This document shows positions 1 through 8,108 of a stretch of 30,877 bases of DNA, in pieces. The notes beneath the pieces are model-generated. The model saw nothing but the letters and a program-made list of their open reading frames with translations, had not been told where the DNA came from and ran no database searches. Source of the DNA: a virus. Position numbers and translations under genes: made by a program. The number at the start of each line of letters is the position of its first letter. The first letter of the stretch is position 1. The stretch is taken from positions 1-30,877 of the IMG/VR virus record IMGVR_UViG_3300020057_000115. One strand, written 5' to 3'.

Positions 1-1328
1 GGGGGTTGGGATTGGGCGGGTTGTTCATCAAGCCGTTGGCATCCAAAGTCGCCTCATGGACGTTGGGGCAAGTGCCGAAGATTCGGTGTGAATCGGATAC
101 CGCGCAAGCGATGGTTGCCGAATGGGTGACGGAACATCATGCCAAACTGATTGAAGTGTACGAAGAAGCGGTGGTGCTGGGGGATTGTTACCTGCTGGTC
201 AACGCCGATTTGACACTGACGATCCTACCGCCACAAGTGGTCATGCCGATGCTTGCGCCTGATGACTACTCCAAAATCATTGGCTACCGCGTGACAGAGG
301 TGCATGTCAACCCCTACAGCTTCTCGCGGATGACCATCACCAACGACTATACCGCGACTGAGCGGGTGCGGACAGTGACGATAGACATGCCTGTGACTGA
401 GAATGGGGTGTATCGCAATCAGGGTAACACCATCCGCACGGAACGCTTTAAGAACCTCATCGGCAAAATCCCGATAATCCACATCCCCAATGATGCGGGG
501 GCGGATGAACGCTACGGGCATCCGGTGGCAGAGGGGTTGCTTCATGCCATGTATCGCTATGATGATGTGTTTGAGTATGCGATTGCGGGGAATAAACGGC
601 AGGGCAGACCGACACCTGTGATTAGTGAGATGGGCGATGTTGACCAGATAGAACAATTCTGGGAATTGTTCGGTGGCAAAGAGAAATACACCGATGGGGA
701 CGGCAACGAGCAGTCCCAACGGGTACTCGATTTTGATGCTGACCAAGTGTTGACATTGGGGGGGAATGCCAAGTTTGACTGGAAGGCACCGGGTAGTTTC
801 ACCACCGACACGCAGAACCTACTGGAACTCATCTTTTACTTGATACTGCAACATAGCGAAATCCCCGAATTTGTGTGGGGGAATGCGATTGCCAGTAGCA
901 AGGCGAGTGCTGAGAGCCAGATGCCCCCGTTCACGCGCTTCATCGAAAAGAAGCAAGGGCAGGTCACACGTTGGTTAAACCAAGTATTGGATGTGGTGGT
1001 GGCGCTCATCCGCACGTATGAGACGGGAATCCCCAAAAGCGAAAAAGCGCGAATCGCATGGATGCCACTCACCAACGCCGATGGTGCATTGACACTGCAA
1101 GCGGTGCAATTCGCGCTCACCAGTGGGTTGATGGACAAAGAGACGGCGCTTAAGCTATTGCCGTTGGATATTGAGAATCCCGCCATGGTGATTGAGCGGG
1201 CGAAAGCGGAATCGGCAGAAGATGCCGAAGAATTTGACCGCAGGCAAGAGGCGATGCTGACAGGGCAACGGCGGGATGAGGCAATAGAAGCTAATCCAGA
1301 TGCGGAGATAGCCGATGAAGAAGCCTAA
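1..1328 (+). CDS. phage portal protein (SPP1 gp6-like), 5'-truncated by the window edge
   Basis: The reading frame is open to the left edge; the first possible start inside the window is a TTG at 6, so the true start probably lies outside. About 440 residues are visible, near the size of SPP1 gp6-type portals. Support is positional: it is followed by a Mu F/SPP1 gp7-like minor head protein, then protease-scaffold and capsid genes. The tail of the protein is acidic (ends ADEEA), as in many portals. Portals form the dodecameric ring at one capsid vertex through which DNA is packaged and to which the neck attaches. Its stop overlaps the next start (ATG 1315) by 14 bases, so the two are likely translationally coupled. 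The large terminase expected upstream is not in the window. Family call is from order and overall sequence character, not from a catalytic motif. Confidence 0.82.
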   Translation, partial: GLGLGGLFIKPLASKVASWTLGQVPKIRCESDTAQAMVAEWVTEHHAKLIEVYEEAVVLGDCYLLVNADLTLTILPPQVVMPMLAPDDYSKIIGYRVTEVHVNPYSFSRMTITNDYTATERVRTVTIDMPVTENGVYRNQGNTIRTERFKNLIGKIPIIHIPNDAGADERYGHPVAEGLLHAMYRYDDVFEYAIAGNKRQGRPTPVISEMGDVDQIEQFWELFGGKEKYTDGDGNEQSQRVLDFDADQVLTLGGNAKFDWKAPGSFTTDTQNLLELIFYLILQHSEIPEFVWGNAIASSKASAESQMPPFTRFIEKKQGQVTRWLNQVLDVVVALIRTYETGIPKSEKARIAWMPLTNADGALTLQAVQFALTSGLMDKETALKLLPLDIENPAMVIERAKAESAEDAEEFDRRQEAMLTGQRRDEAIEANPDAEIADEEA

Positions 1329-2112
1329 TATTCATATCATTACCATCGCCTACGGATTAGCCGATGACCTCTATAAGTTGGTAGATAGTGCCGATGGCGC
1401 AGGGGTGCATTGGCACATCTTCCTACACAGTCAATTCCCCGATGTGGTGAAGGTGTGTGATGAATTAGACGAGCTTAAGAACACGCACATCTACCCCTAT
1501 GGGACGAATCGGGGGGTTGCGCGGAGTTGGAATGAGGGGTTGCATCTGGCATATACCAAATATGGTGCGGATGTCGCCTTCATCGCCAATGACGATGTGG
1601 TGTGTTCATACGCTGACCTGATGAAATTGACCACTGTCGCGCTCAATTCGCCAGAGGCATTTATGGTCAGTGGTTGCGGGCATGATGTGCGAAGTGGTGC
1701 GGATGGGGATATGACGTTTAGCATGGGGGCAGTCACACGCAAAGCGATTGAGACCATCGGCTATTTTGATCGGAATTTCTTCCCGATGTACTTTGAGGAT
1801 AGGGATTGGTATCGGCGTGCCATGCTCATGACAGGCAGTTGGGATAGCTGGAAGATTGTGTTACCCGACACGAACATTATCCATCAGGGGAGCAAGTCTA
1901 TTCATACCGTCCCTGGACTAATGGAACAACATCACCAAACCTTTGTGGCGAATCGGGAATATTATCTGCGGAAATGGGGTGGATTGCCCGAAGAGGAAAT
2001 GTATCATCTGCCGTTTGATGAAGCGTGCTATGGGTTATGTGTCCCGTATGCGGGTGTGGATGCACCGTATGAAAGACAGAATCGTACCGATTTCGAGATT
2101 GTGAGGATGTGA
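1315..2112 (+). CDS. GT-A fold glycosyltransferase (GT2-like) inside the head gene block
   Basis: A 265-residue protein with GT2-type features: a beta-strand start (residues 5-13), NRGVARSWNEG at 65-75 (the nucleotide-sugar-binding region of rhamnosyl/GT2 enzymes), NDD at 92-94 in place of the metal-binding DXD, FEDRDWYRR at 160-168 (the ED acceptor/catalytic-base region) and a conserved His at 190 followed by QGS. These enzymes transfer a sugar from a nucleotide-sugar donor. No signal peptide or membrane segment is seen, so it should be cytosolic. It overlaps the portal gene by 14 bases and touches the minor head gene, so it is expressed with virion genes. That placement suggests a virion protein as acceptor (inference). 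DNA-base or cell-surface glycosylation are alternatives. Confidence 0.85.
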   Translation: MKKPNIHIITIAYGLADDLYKLVDSADGAGVHWHIFLHSQFPDVVKVCDELDELKNTHIYPYGTNRGVARSWNEGLHLAYTKYGADVAFIANDDVVCSYADLMKLTTVALNSPEAFMVSGCGHDVRSGADGDMTFSMGAVTRKAIETIGYFDRNFFPMYFEDRDWYRRAMLMTGSWDSWKIVLPDTNIIHQGSKSIHTVPGLMEQHHQTFVANREYYLRKWGGLPEEEMYHLPFDEACYGLCVPYAGVDAPYERQNRTDFEIVRM

Positions 2113-2114
2113 GG

Positions 2115-3293
2115 ATGACATTTATCTCCACCAAGAATATCCAAACACGGGCATTGGCGCTGGTGAGGCGTGAGGTGGATAGTGCCTTCCGCGAGGTGGC
2201 AGACCGTGCCAGAGGGGTGATACTCCGTCAAGCGGGGCTGGATGGACGACTCTCGGAGCGTGAAGCGGAGGCGATTCAGAGGCAGGTGGGGGAGATGGTT
2301 CAGAAGATGTTTGTGTCCTTCGATGGACGCAAATCCTACGATGGGGTGAAGCCATTATCCCGTTATTCCGAAGTGTTGAATACCGCCTATAAGTTCGCTG
2401 TCAAAGAATCGGTGCTGGTGCATCATCGCTGGATGGTGAAGCATATCCCCCAAGATGTGCGCGAGTTTCTGATGCGGAATCCGAGACCGTTGGCAATCAC
2501 AGAACTCACCCAAGCCGATGAACGGCATATCCGTATTGGCATGAATCGGCGGTTGATAGACACAGGCAATCTGCTGACTGAGGTGGAAGATGCTCCGCCG
2601 ATTGACCCGAATATCATCGGCAAATTGCGGATATTCCGACCCAACCCAATGGCGGAACTCGACCCTTCGCGCAGGTGGGTGCCGATGCACCGTTGGCAGG
2701 ATGAGCGAGGGTATAGGCTGAGTGACCGTATCTGGGAAGCAAGTCTGCGGACACGGATGAAAATTGATGCGCTGATTGCCGATGCGATACGGACGGGCAA
2801 TAGTGCTGAGAATCTTGCCAACAGGTTAGAGCAGTTCCTTCTACCGAGCAGAGCGCCGTTGCGGACGATTAAGCCATACGGACGGGATGCGAGTTATGAT
2901 GCGATGCGAATCGCACGGACGGAAATTACGAGGGCGGTTAATCAGGCTTCGTTCATATCGGGGTATCTGAATCCGTACACAGTGGGGTTTGATGTGGTAC
3001 GAAGTTTTAATGGCGACCCACAGTGTAAAATCTGCCCGCAATATGCCACGATTGACATGGGGGGGAATCGGGTCAGACCGTTTTATGCGTATGAAACGGG
3101 TGCAATTGGACCGTATCATCCGCATTGCAAATGCCACATACGCGATGTAGTAGGGGATACTCCGCAGACGGTGACCAATAATCTGCGGGGTATGATGGAT
3201 GAGGCGAGGCGTGAGTATCTTGACCCGATTATGACCCCGCTCATGGTGGCGGAGTTCATACGGATGTTGTTGGGGGTGCTGGCAGATGGCTAA
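2115..3293 (+). CDS. minor head protein, Mu F / SPP1 gp7 family
   Basis: The C-terminal half has the family signature: ARTEITRAVNQA (about 267-278), then CKIC (304-307) and HPHCKC (335-340), a probable metal-binding Cys/His cluster. The N-terminal half is helical and charged. In SPP1 and Mu these proteins bind the portal, enter the procapsid in a few copies and help DNA ejection or head assembly. I chose ATG 2115 over GTG 2109 because the GAGG at 2103-2106 is about 8 bases ahead of the ATG and only 2 ahead of the GTG; both keep the frame. The gene follows the glycosyltransferase stop at once and overlaps the next gene by 8 bases (ATGGCTAA). Confidence 0.88.
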   Translation: MTFISTKNIQTRALALVRREVDSAFREVADRARGVILRQAGLDGRLSEREAEAIQRQVGEMVQKMFVSFDGRKSYDGVKPLSRYSEVLNTAYKFAVKESVLVHHRWMVKHIPQDVREFLMRNPRPLAITELTQADERHIRIGMNRRLIDTGNLLTEVEDAPPIDPNIIGKLRIFRPNPMAELDPSRRWVPMHRWQDERGYRLSDRIWEASLRTRMKIDALIADAIRTGNSAENLANRLEQFLLPSRAPLRTIKPYGRDASYDAMRIARTEITRAVNQASFISGYLNPYTVGFDVVRSFNGDPQCKICPQYATIDMGGNRVRPFYAYETGAIGPYHPHCKCHIRDVVGDTPQTVTNNLRGMMDEARREYLDPIMTPLMVAEFIRMLLGVLADG

Positions 3294-3603
3294 TCCAAAG
3301 ATCCGCGAATTACATCATCGTGCCATGTGCCTAGTGGATGAGTCTGATAAAATGAGGCGTATGGGGTATCCTGAATTGGTAGCGCCTCTTATTGGGCGTG
3401 CTTACGAATTGGAACTTGAAGCGGCGGATTATGCCGTTACTGAGCCGTCTAGGTCGGTGCTATATCGGAGTGTAGCGACACTCGCTTGGCGTTGCGGACG
3501 CTTCGATGATGCCCGTAAGTCTATCGAATTGGGGTGTACTGAGAATACCCACCTAGAGATACGCGCTGAGTTTGATTCCCTCTTGAAACAAATCTCCGAA
3601 TAG
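3286..3603 (+). CDS. small helical protein, TPR-like, unknown function
   Basis: A 105-residue protein predicted to be all helical, with alternating small and charged residues typical of helix-turn-helix repeat (TPR-like) folds: a helix pair at about 25-50 rich in A/E/L and another at about 58-85 (VATLAWRCGRFDDARKSIEL resembles a TPR motif). No catalytic motif, signal or membrane segment. It starts inside the minor head stop (ATGGCTAA overlap) and is the last gene before the 3663-3691 promoter, so it closes the first head transcription unit. It could be an adaptor or an unrelated passenger gene; the sequence does not say which. Confidence 0.6.
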   Translation: MANPKIRELHHRAMCLVDESDKMRRMGYPELVAPLIGRAYELELEAADYAVTEPSRSVLYRSVATLAWRCGRFDDARKSIELGCTENTHLEIRAEFDSLLKQISE

Positions 3604-3662
3604 TCCTTATAAGTAAATGTAACTCGATACGTAATTGTCTATATTTTGTAACAGAATATTTG

Positions 3663-3691
3663 TTGCACTATATAAGACAATACCCTATACT
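3663..3691 (+). promoter_or_regulatory. sigma70-like promoter for the capsid genes
   Basis: TTGCAC (3663-3668), a 17-base spacer and TATACT (3686-3691) in the AT-rich 129-base gap before the protease gene. The expected start is near 3698, leaving a leader of about 35 bases before ATG 3733. The gap is the largest among the head genes, which fits a separate promoter. Confidence 0.6.
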
Positions 3692-3700
3692 TACGTATAG
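3685..3700. promoter_or_regulatory. inverted repeat over the -10 box, possible operator
   Basis: CTATAC, four bases TTAC, then GTATAG: a perfect 6-bp inverted repeat covering the -10 element and reaching to about the start of transcription. A repressor bound here would block the capsid promoter. It is unlike the operator shared by the leftward promoters. Six-bp arms can occur by chance in AT-rich DNA. Confidence 0.3.
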
Positions 3701-3732
3701 TACATAAGTTCTTATTGGGAGATGGTGTAACC

Positions 3733-4836
3733 ATGACTCGTGAAGCAATCGTTTTGGAAATGCAACACGCCCTGAAAGGGGAATACCCGCACAACGTCCC
3801 ACTGGCGGCAGGGATAGACTTGTCTACCCTGACCGAAGGAGATGATGCGCCGATGTTCCTCACCCTGCCCATTGCCACCGAGACCACCTCGCGCAATGGC
3901 GTGAAGTACCAAAGCAAGGACGTGAAGCGCATCGTATCCGCCATCAACAATCGTGAAATTATTGGGCAAAAAGGGCATTTAACTGAAGCGGAGCGTTCGC
4001 ATCGGTTTGATACTCCCGCGCTTTTCTGGGTCGGCGCGACCTTAGACGAAAGCGGTGTGGCATGGGGCAAAGCATATATTCCCCGTACCGCCCAAGATGT
4101 GCGCGAGTATGTGCGCGTGGCGAAAGCGATGAATGCCAAAATCGGCACATCCATCTATGGCACAGCCGAGATTAATGACTTGCACGAAATCGTAGGGGAT
4201 AGCCTGATGCTTGAGCAAATAGACTTGGTAAACCCATCGCGGGTGGGTGTGCCACAAGCTACAGGTGTCCCTATCATCACCCAAGAGAGTATTCAGACCG
4301 ATATTAGTGAATCCACAGAGGAGAAATCTATGGACGCGAAAACACAACCACAAGAAGAAGTTATCAGTGAGATGGAACGCAATCTCCAAGTTCAGGTGTC
4401 GGGACTCACCGCTACTGTGCGGGAGCTCACCCTGAAAGTAGATGCTCAATTGCGGGAGCTCACCGACATGAAAACAGTCAAAGAATTGCTCAAACCCGAA
4501 AACGGGGATGTGATTCTGGCGGTGCGTGCCACCCTATCGGAATTGGAATCTCTGAAACACGAGAATCTCCAATTGTTGCAAACTGCCATCGCGCAAGCAA
4601 TCGCCGAAAAGGTGAAAGCGGAGCATGTGCGCCCGATTATCCAATCAATGGTGGTGGGTAAAAATCCCACGCGATTGTCCGAAGTGGCGAGTGCGGTAGA
4701 TGCGGTGCTGGCATTTAATGATGTCAAGACCTTGTTGAAAAACACCACCGTCACCGAGATGGGACCCGCCCAACAGCGACCCGCCATGCCCAATGGGGAT
4801 GCCGAAGAGGTATTCATCTATATCCCCCAAGTGTAA
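3733..4836 (+). CDS. prohead protease fused to scaffold
   Basis: A 367-residue protein. Residues about 35-180 resemble the phage maturation proteases of herpesvirus-assemblin-like fold: GHLTEAERSH (81-90, candidate His at 82 or 90), the WVGA strand at 99-102, and IGTSIYG (137-143) with candidate nucleophile Ser140, followed by VNPSRVGVPQATG (167-179), typical of the domain's end. Residues about 200-340 are charged, helical and predicted coiled coil, as in scaffolds. The protease matures the procapsid by cutting scaffold and capsid proteins. I chose ATG 3733 over an upstream TTG (3715) because GGGAGATGG lies just ahead. Residue 200 is a Met with its own strong ribosome binding site (see separate entry). 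Confidence 0.8.
   Translation: MTREAIVLEMQHALKGEYPHNVPLAAGIDLSTLTEGDDAPMFLTLPIATETTSRNGVKYQSKDVKRIVSAINNREIIGQKGHLTEAERSHRFDTPALFWVGATLDESGVAWGKAYIPRTAQDVREYVRVAKAMNAKIGTSIYGTAEINDLHEIVGDSLMLEQIDLVNPSRVGVPQATGVPIITQESIQTDISESTEEKSMDAKTQPQEEVISEMERNLQVQVSGLTATVRELTLKVDAQLRELTDMKTVKELLKPENGDVILAVRATLSELESLKHENLQLLQTAIAQAIAEKVKAEHVRPIIQSMVVGKNPTRLSEVASAVDAVLAFNDVKTLLKNTTVTEMGPAQQRPAMPNGDAEEVFIYIPQV
4317..4836 (+). CDS. internal in-frame start giving a free scaffold protein
   Basis: Inside the protease-scaffold gene, AGAGGAG (4317-4323) stands 6 bases before ATG 4330, in frame, at residue 200 of the long product. This falls exactly between the protease domain and the coiled-coil part and would give a 168-residue scaffold ending at the same stop. 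It mirrors lambda C/Nu3, where an internal start makes the scaffold in excess of the protease. The coding part is 4330-4836; the feature begins at the ribosome binding site. The site is seen directly; its use is inferred. Confidence 0.6.
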
Positions 4837-4887
4837 TTTTTATCCGTAGGCAATCGAATCGCATCGTAGCGAGAGGAACAAGACGAT

Positions 4888-5268
4888 ATGGCAACAGGAG
4901 ACAAGACCTATTTCGAGAGCGATGGTGAGAGTGTGAACGTGTCACTCGTGTCTACCATTGAAGCCAACATGGTCGTACTAGCAAACGGCTGGTTAGGCAT
5001 CAGTAATGGCAGTGGGAATAGCGGGGGTAGCGTGGCGGTGAGCATTGACCGTAACGAATATCAATTCACGGTCCCTGCGGCACTGGCAGTGAGCAAGGGC
5101 GACATCGTGCGAATTGACACCACCGCCGTGACAGGGACGAACATCCCCCCAGACGCGGCTTACAACAAGTCCGCGCTATCCGCCACCAACATCAACCTAT
5201 TCAAAGCCACTGAAGCTAAGAATGGCACTACCCATGTGGTAAGTGGCATCTTGTTGAGTGGTCTCTAG
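4888..5268 (+). CDS. capsid decoration protein, DUF2190-like
   Basis: A 126-residue, Gly/Ser/Thr-rich, beta-predicted protein placed directly before the major capsid gene. The pattern of a small beta domain with VSKGDIVRIDTT (about 77-88), an A-rich stretch (NIPPDAAYNKSALSATNINLF) and a closing VSGILLSGL resembles the DUF2190 capsid cement proteins, where the last strand reads as a G(V/I)xxxG end. Such proteins bind capsid three-fold or local three-fold sites and stabilise the shell after expansion. The start ATG has GAGAGG about 9 bases upstream. Confidence 0.7.
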   Translation: MATGDKTYFESDGESVNVSLVSTIEANMVVLANGWLGISNGSGNSGGSVAVSIDRNEYQFTVPAALAVSKGDIVRIDTTAVTGTNIPPDAAYNKSALSATNINLFKATEAKNGTTHVVSGILLSGL

Positions 5269-5295
5269 CCGAGGATTCCAGAGGAGGAATCGAAA

Positions 5296-6336
5296 ATGAT
5301 TGAACTCATTAGCAAAACGTCACTCGCCAAAGACAAACCCAAAGCGGGTTTCAAAGAGGGGTTTGATATCAAATCCCAAGTGCGCCTCACAGAAGGCAAT
5401 GGTCGGGTTGCCGAATTCATCGGCACCGATACTTTCGCCAGCCAATTCTATACTCGCCAACGGTACGAGGTGGAAGCGGGTCGGGACATGGAACCGATTT
5501 TGTACACCCCCTTGTATAGCATCACGACCGATAGCACCTTGCCCCGCAATGTGAGTATCTATCGGTTAGGCACGGCGGGAGTGGTGGTTGAAGAAGTGTT
5601 TGAAGGGGGAGAAGTCAAGTTTGCCAGCGTAGGGCAGGGGGATATTTCCGTCGCTATCAAGCACTATTCGACCGGTATCCAGTATAGCAAAGACATTTTC
5701 TTGTTCAACGAATTGTTTCGGTTGCCCAATTTTGAACGGCAATTCGGGGTGGCGTTCAATGCGCTCATGAACCACGTCCATTTCAATCCCATTTTGGCGC
5801 ACAGCTATGCGGCGGGGAATCAGACCAATGGGACGGCGCTGACCAATTTCCGCGTGACTGCCAGTATGCCAGAGAAATATCTCCGCACACTGGAAAAAGC
5901 CATGACGGATGGCATTGCCGATACGACTAACCCGCGTCGTGGTCCGTATGTCTTACTTTGTAGCACTGCCGATGTGTTCACATTTGAACGGGCAGTGGGT
6001 CGGGTGGCACAAGACGGTTTTGACCAGCAATCGTCCGCGCTCAACCGTGTGACCACCATCATCGAGTACAACGGGTGGACAGCCACCCGCGGGAAGAAAG
6101 CCACCACCTATGCGGGTGTCCCCAGTGGCAAAGCGTATTTGGTGGATATTGGCAATCGGGTGTACGACTTCCAGAGCTATGTGAAGCAACCGCTTCAGAT
6201 GACGATGGGCAACCCCGATGTGAGCCGTTTTATTATGGAGCAAAATGTGTGGGATATCTATTTTGGCATTTTCGCTGACCCAGCGCGGGCAGTGCAAGAA
6301 ATCACCCTGCCCGTTGCCGCCAGTGGGCAAGCATAA
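5296..6336 (+). CDS. major capsid protein
   Basis: A 346-residue protein following the protease-scaffold and decoration genes, the standard place for the major capsid protein. The translation start is very strong (AGGAGG 9 bases before the ATG), as expected for the most abundant virion protein. It is an alpha/beta protein with a helical N-terminal arm, a long central helix region (about 175-215) and late beta strands, compatible with the HK97 fold, but the fold is inferred from order and size, not from a diagnostic motif. Whether the fused protease trims its N-terminus cannot be read from the sequence. The next gene, a glycosyltransferase, starts 12 bases after its stop. Confidence 0.83.
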   Translation: MIELISKTSLAKDKPKAGFKEGFDIKSQVRLTEGNGRVAEFIGTDTFASQFYTRQRYEVEAGRDMEPILYTPLYSITTDSTLPRNVSIYRLGTAGVVVEEVFEGGEVKFASVGQGDISVAIKHYSTGIQYSKDIFLFNELFRLPNFERQFGVAFNALMNHVHFNPILAHSYAAGNQTNGTALTNFRVTASMPEKYLRTLEKAMTDGIADTTNPRRGPYVLLCSTADVFTFERAVGRVAQDGFDQQSSALNRVTTIIEYNGWTATRGKKATTYAGVPSGKAYLVDIGNRVYDFQSYVKQPLQMTMGNPDVSRFIMEQNVWDIYFGIFADPARAVQEITLPVAASGQA

Positions 6337-6348
6337 GGATAGTATGTT

Positions 6349-7386
6349 ATGGAGGAGGTCATCAACATATGCTCGACCACATTTGACCCCGCCGACAGCT
6401 ACGGGCGGATTGCGTCTGAATTGGCGACTCATTTGTCGCCTTTGACTGCGATCAACCGTTTGTCGTTGGGTGAGGATAATGCACCTAACGCGGTGTTTCA
6501 TCCTGCGGTGGGAGGCATATTGTTGGGCTATCCGACATTGCATGAACGCTTCGGTGGGATGGTCAATGCGGGACCGAAAATCGCTATCACGATGTTTGAA
6601 TCCACCAAACTCCCCGAGGGGTGGGTGGAGGCACTTAACACCTGTGATGCGGTCATCGTGCCTGCGACTTTCCTTGTTGATATTTTCAAGCAAGCGGGGG
6701 TGACTGCCCCGCTGCATGTTGTGCCGTTGGGTGTGAGTGCTGAATTTATGCACTACACCCCACGGACTACCCCAACGGGTGATGAGCCGTTTACCTTCAT
6801 CACCATTGGGGATAGAGGACGGCGCAAGGGGTGGGTGGAAGCCTGCACCGCGTTTGTACGGGCATTTGGTGATTCACCAGATGTGAAGCTGATTATCAAG
6901 ACACGCAAGCCGTTACCGTTTGGTATTACCAATTCCAACATCCAAGTGGTGACGGGGGATATGACCAATGCGGAACTAGCCGAGCTATACACCACCGCGC
7001 AGGTGATGGTATGCCCAACACATTGCGAAGGGTATGGATTGCTACCGCGTGAATTTGTCGCCACAGGGGGATTAGCCTTTGTGACGAATTGGGGTGGGAC
7101 GGCGGATAAACTCATCACATGGGGTTTCCCTATTCCCTACACCCTCGAATCCGCGTGGGAAGGTGAAGAAAAATGGTATGGCAAATTGGGCGAATGGGCA
7201 AAGCCTGATGTGGAGGCACTCGCGCACCAGATGCGCGACATCGAAGCGCACTATGACCAGTATGCCAGCCTCCGTCGCTTGTTCTCTAGCTTCATGCACC
7301 GACAAACATGGTCGGTGTTTGCAGACCACGTTTTCGCCATTTGGAGCAAGGTATTGGAGACAAAATATGCCCGCCACAGCGACTGA
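6349..7386 (+). CDS. GT-B fold glycosyltransferase (GT4-like) next to the major capsid gene
   Basis: A 345-residue enzyme. The N-terminal half includes FESTKLP (83-89) and a strand with CDAVIVPATF (99-108). The C-terminal half has GDRGRRKG (154-161), which supplies Arg/Lys for phosphate binding, and CEGYGLLPREFVATGG (226-241), the EX7E motif of retaining GT4 enzymes (E227, E235). It would transfer a sugar from a nucleotide-sugar donor in the cytosol. It lies 12 bases after the capsid stop and overlaps the connector gene by 20 bases, so it is co-expressed with virion proteins. With the GT2-like gene at 1315 it may build or extend a glycan on a capsid or tail protein (inference). AAGGAT ahead of ATG 6349 is the ribosome binding site. 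Confidence 0.88.
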   Translation: MEEVINICSTTFDPADSYGRIASELATHLSPLTAINRLSLGEDNAPNAVFHPAVGGILLGYPTLHERFGGMVNAGPKIAITMFESTKLPEGWVEALNTCDAVIVPATFLVDIFKQAGVTAPLHVVPLGVSAEFMHYTPRTTPTGDEPFTFITIGDRGRRKGWVEACTAFVRAFGDSPDVKLIIKTRKPLPFGITNSNIQVVTGDMTNAELAELYTTAQVMVCPTHCEGYGLLPREFVATGGLAFVTNWGGTADKLITWGFPIPYTLESAWEGEEKWYGKLGEWAKPDVEALAHQMRDIEAHYDQYASLRRLFSSFMHRQTWSVFADHVFAIWSKVLETKYARHSD

Positions 7387-7750
7387 AATCACGAGTTTGC
7401 GTCGGCAATTGGATGCGGATGCGAGTGCGCTCCCAGATGCCGATATTAATGCCATGTGGGATGAAGCAGTAGCGGATTATCCCAAGTATGTAGGCACCCG
7501 ACCCGTCATTTTCGCGGTGGTGCGCTTGCAGGCGTGGCGTGAACTCATGGCGAGTGCCAGCAAACGGGTTGACTATAAACAAAACCAGTCTGAGGAGAAA
7601 CTATCGCAACTGCTCGCCAATATGCGCGTGATGGAGGCATTTTATCTCAAACAACTGACGGCACTTATCGCCACTGCCACCCTGCCACCTGTGCAGTGGG
7701 GTGGGATGCGGAATATCCCACCCAGAAAGCGAGATGTTCCCAATGGCTAA
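7367..7750 (+). CDS. head-tail connector (adaptor) protein
   Basis: A 127-residue, mostly helical protein in the position of HK97 gp6/SPP1 gp15-type adaptors: after the capsid gene and before the stopper. The middle (about 30-85, with AWDEAVADYPKY-like and VVRLQAWRELMASASKRVDY segments) and the later QNQSEEKLSQL helix match the general pattern of these ring-forming connectors, which sit under the portal. I chose ATG 7367 because GGAG lies about 7 bases upstream and the frame ahead of it only copies the glycosyltransferase gene. It overlaps that gene by 20 bases and the next by 8. Confidence 0.68.
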   Translation: MPATATEITSLRRQLDADASALPDADINAMWDEAVADYPKYVGTRPVIFAVVRLQAWRELMASASKRVDYKQNQSEEKLSQLLANMRVMEAFYLKQLTALIATATLPPVQWGGMRNIPPRKRDVPNG

Positions 7751-8108
7751 TATTACGGCGTGGCTGGTGGGCAATAATGCCCCAAGTGCCAGTGAACGGG
7801 CGGTGCTGGCGTGGAGACGAATCCAAGACAAACCGACCAGTATCACTATCAAACGGGATAGCATAACCCTGCCCGCACAAACCGTTCGGATTGAATACAG
7901 CGAATCGGAACGGCTGGTGATGGGTGAGGCAAATGGCGCGAGTGCGGTGCGTGATGTGGTGGTGTTTGGGATAAAGACGCACCCGACCCTCGCCAATACC
8001 GACCTGAAATACGGGGATATGTTCGCGTTTGACGGGGCAATCTTTCGGGTGGTGATGACCATTTCGACCATCGGGGAAATACAAGCCAAGGCGGAGGCAA
8101 TCCGATGA
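7743..8108 (+). CDS. head closure (stopper) protein
   Basis: A 121-residue, beta-rich protein between the connector and an HK97 gp10-like gene, where the stopper (SPP1 gp16/HK97 gp7-type head-closure protein) is expected. Strands with alternating hydrophobics (ITIKRDSITLPAQTVRIEY; DLKYGDMFAFDGAIFRVVMT) fit the small beta-barrel of that family, the second being the typical GDxFxxxGxxYxV-like part. Start ATG 7743 overlaps the previous stop (ATGGCTAA); a second in-frame ATG at 7734 is possible but is poorly spaced from a ribosome binding site. Its stop overlaps the next start (ATGA, 8105-8108). Confidence 0.62.
   Translation: MANITAWLVGNNAPSASERAVLAWRRIQDKPTSITIKRDSITLPAQTVRIEYSESERLVMGEANGASAVRDVVVFGIKTHPTLANTDLKYGDMFAFDGAIFRVVMTISTIGEIQAKAEAIR

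Noticed and set aside
5953-6753. Long open frame on the minus strand across the capsid and glycosyltransferase genes
   Set aside because: Arg/His-rich shadow spanning two real genes, no ribosome site or operon context.
7094-7366. Upstream extension of the connector frame
   Set aside because: Lies wholly inside the glycosyltransferase gene in another frame; GGAG supports ATG 7367.
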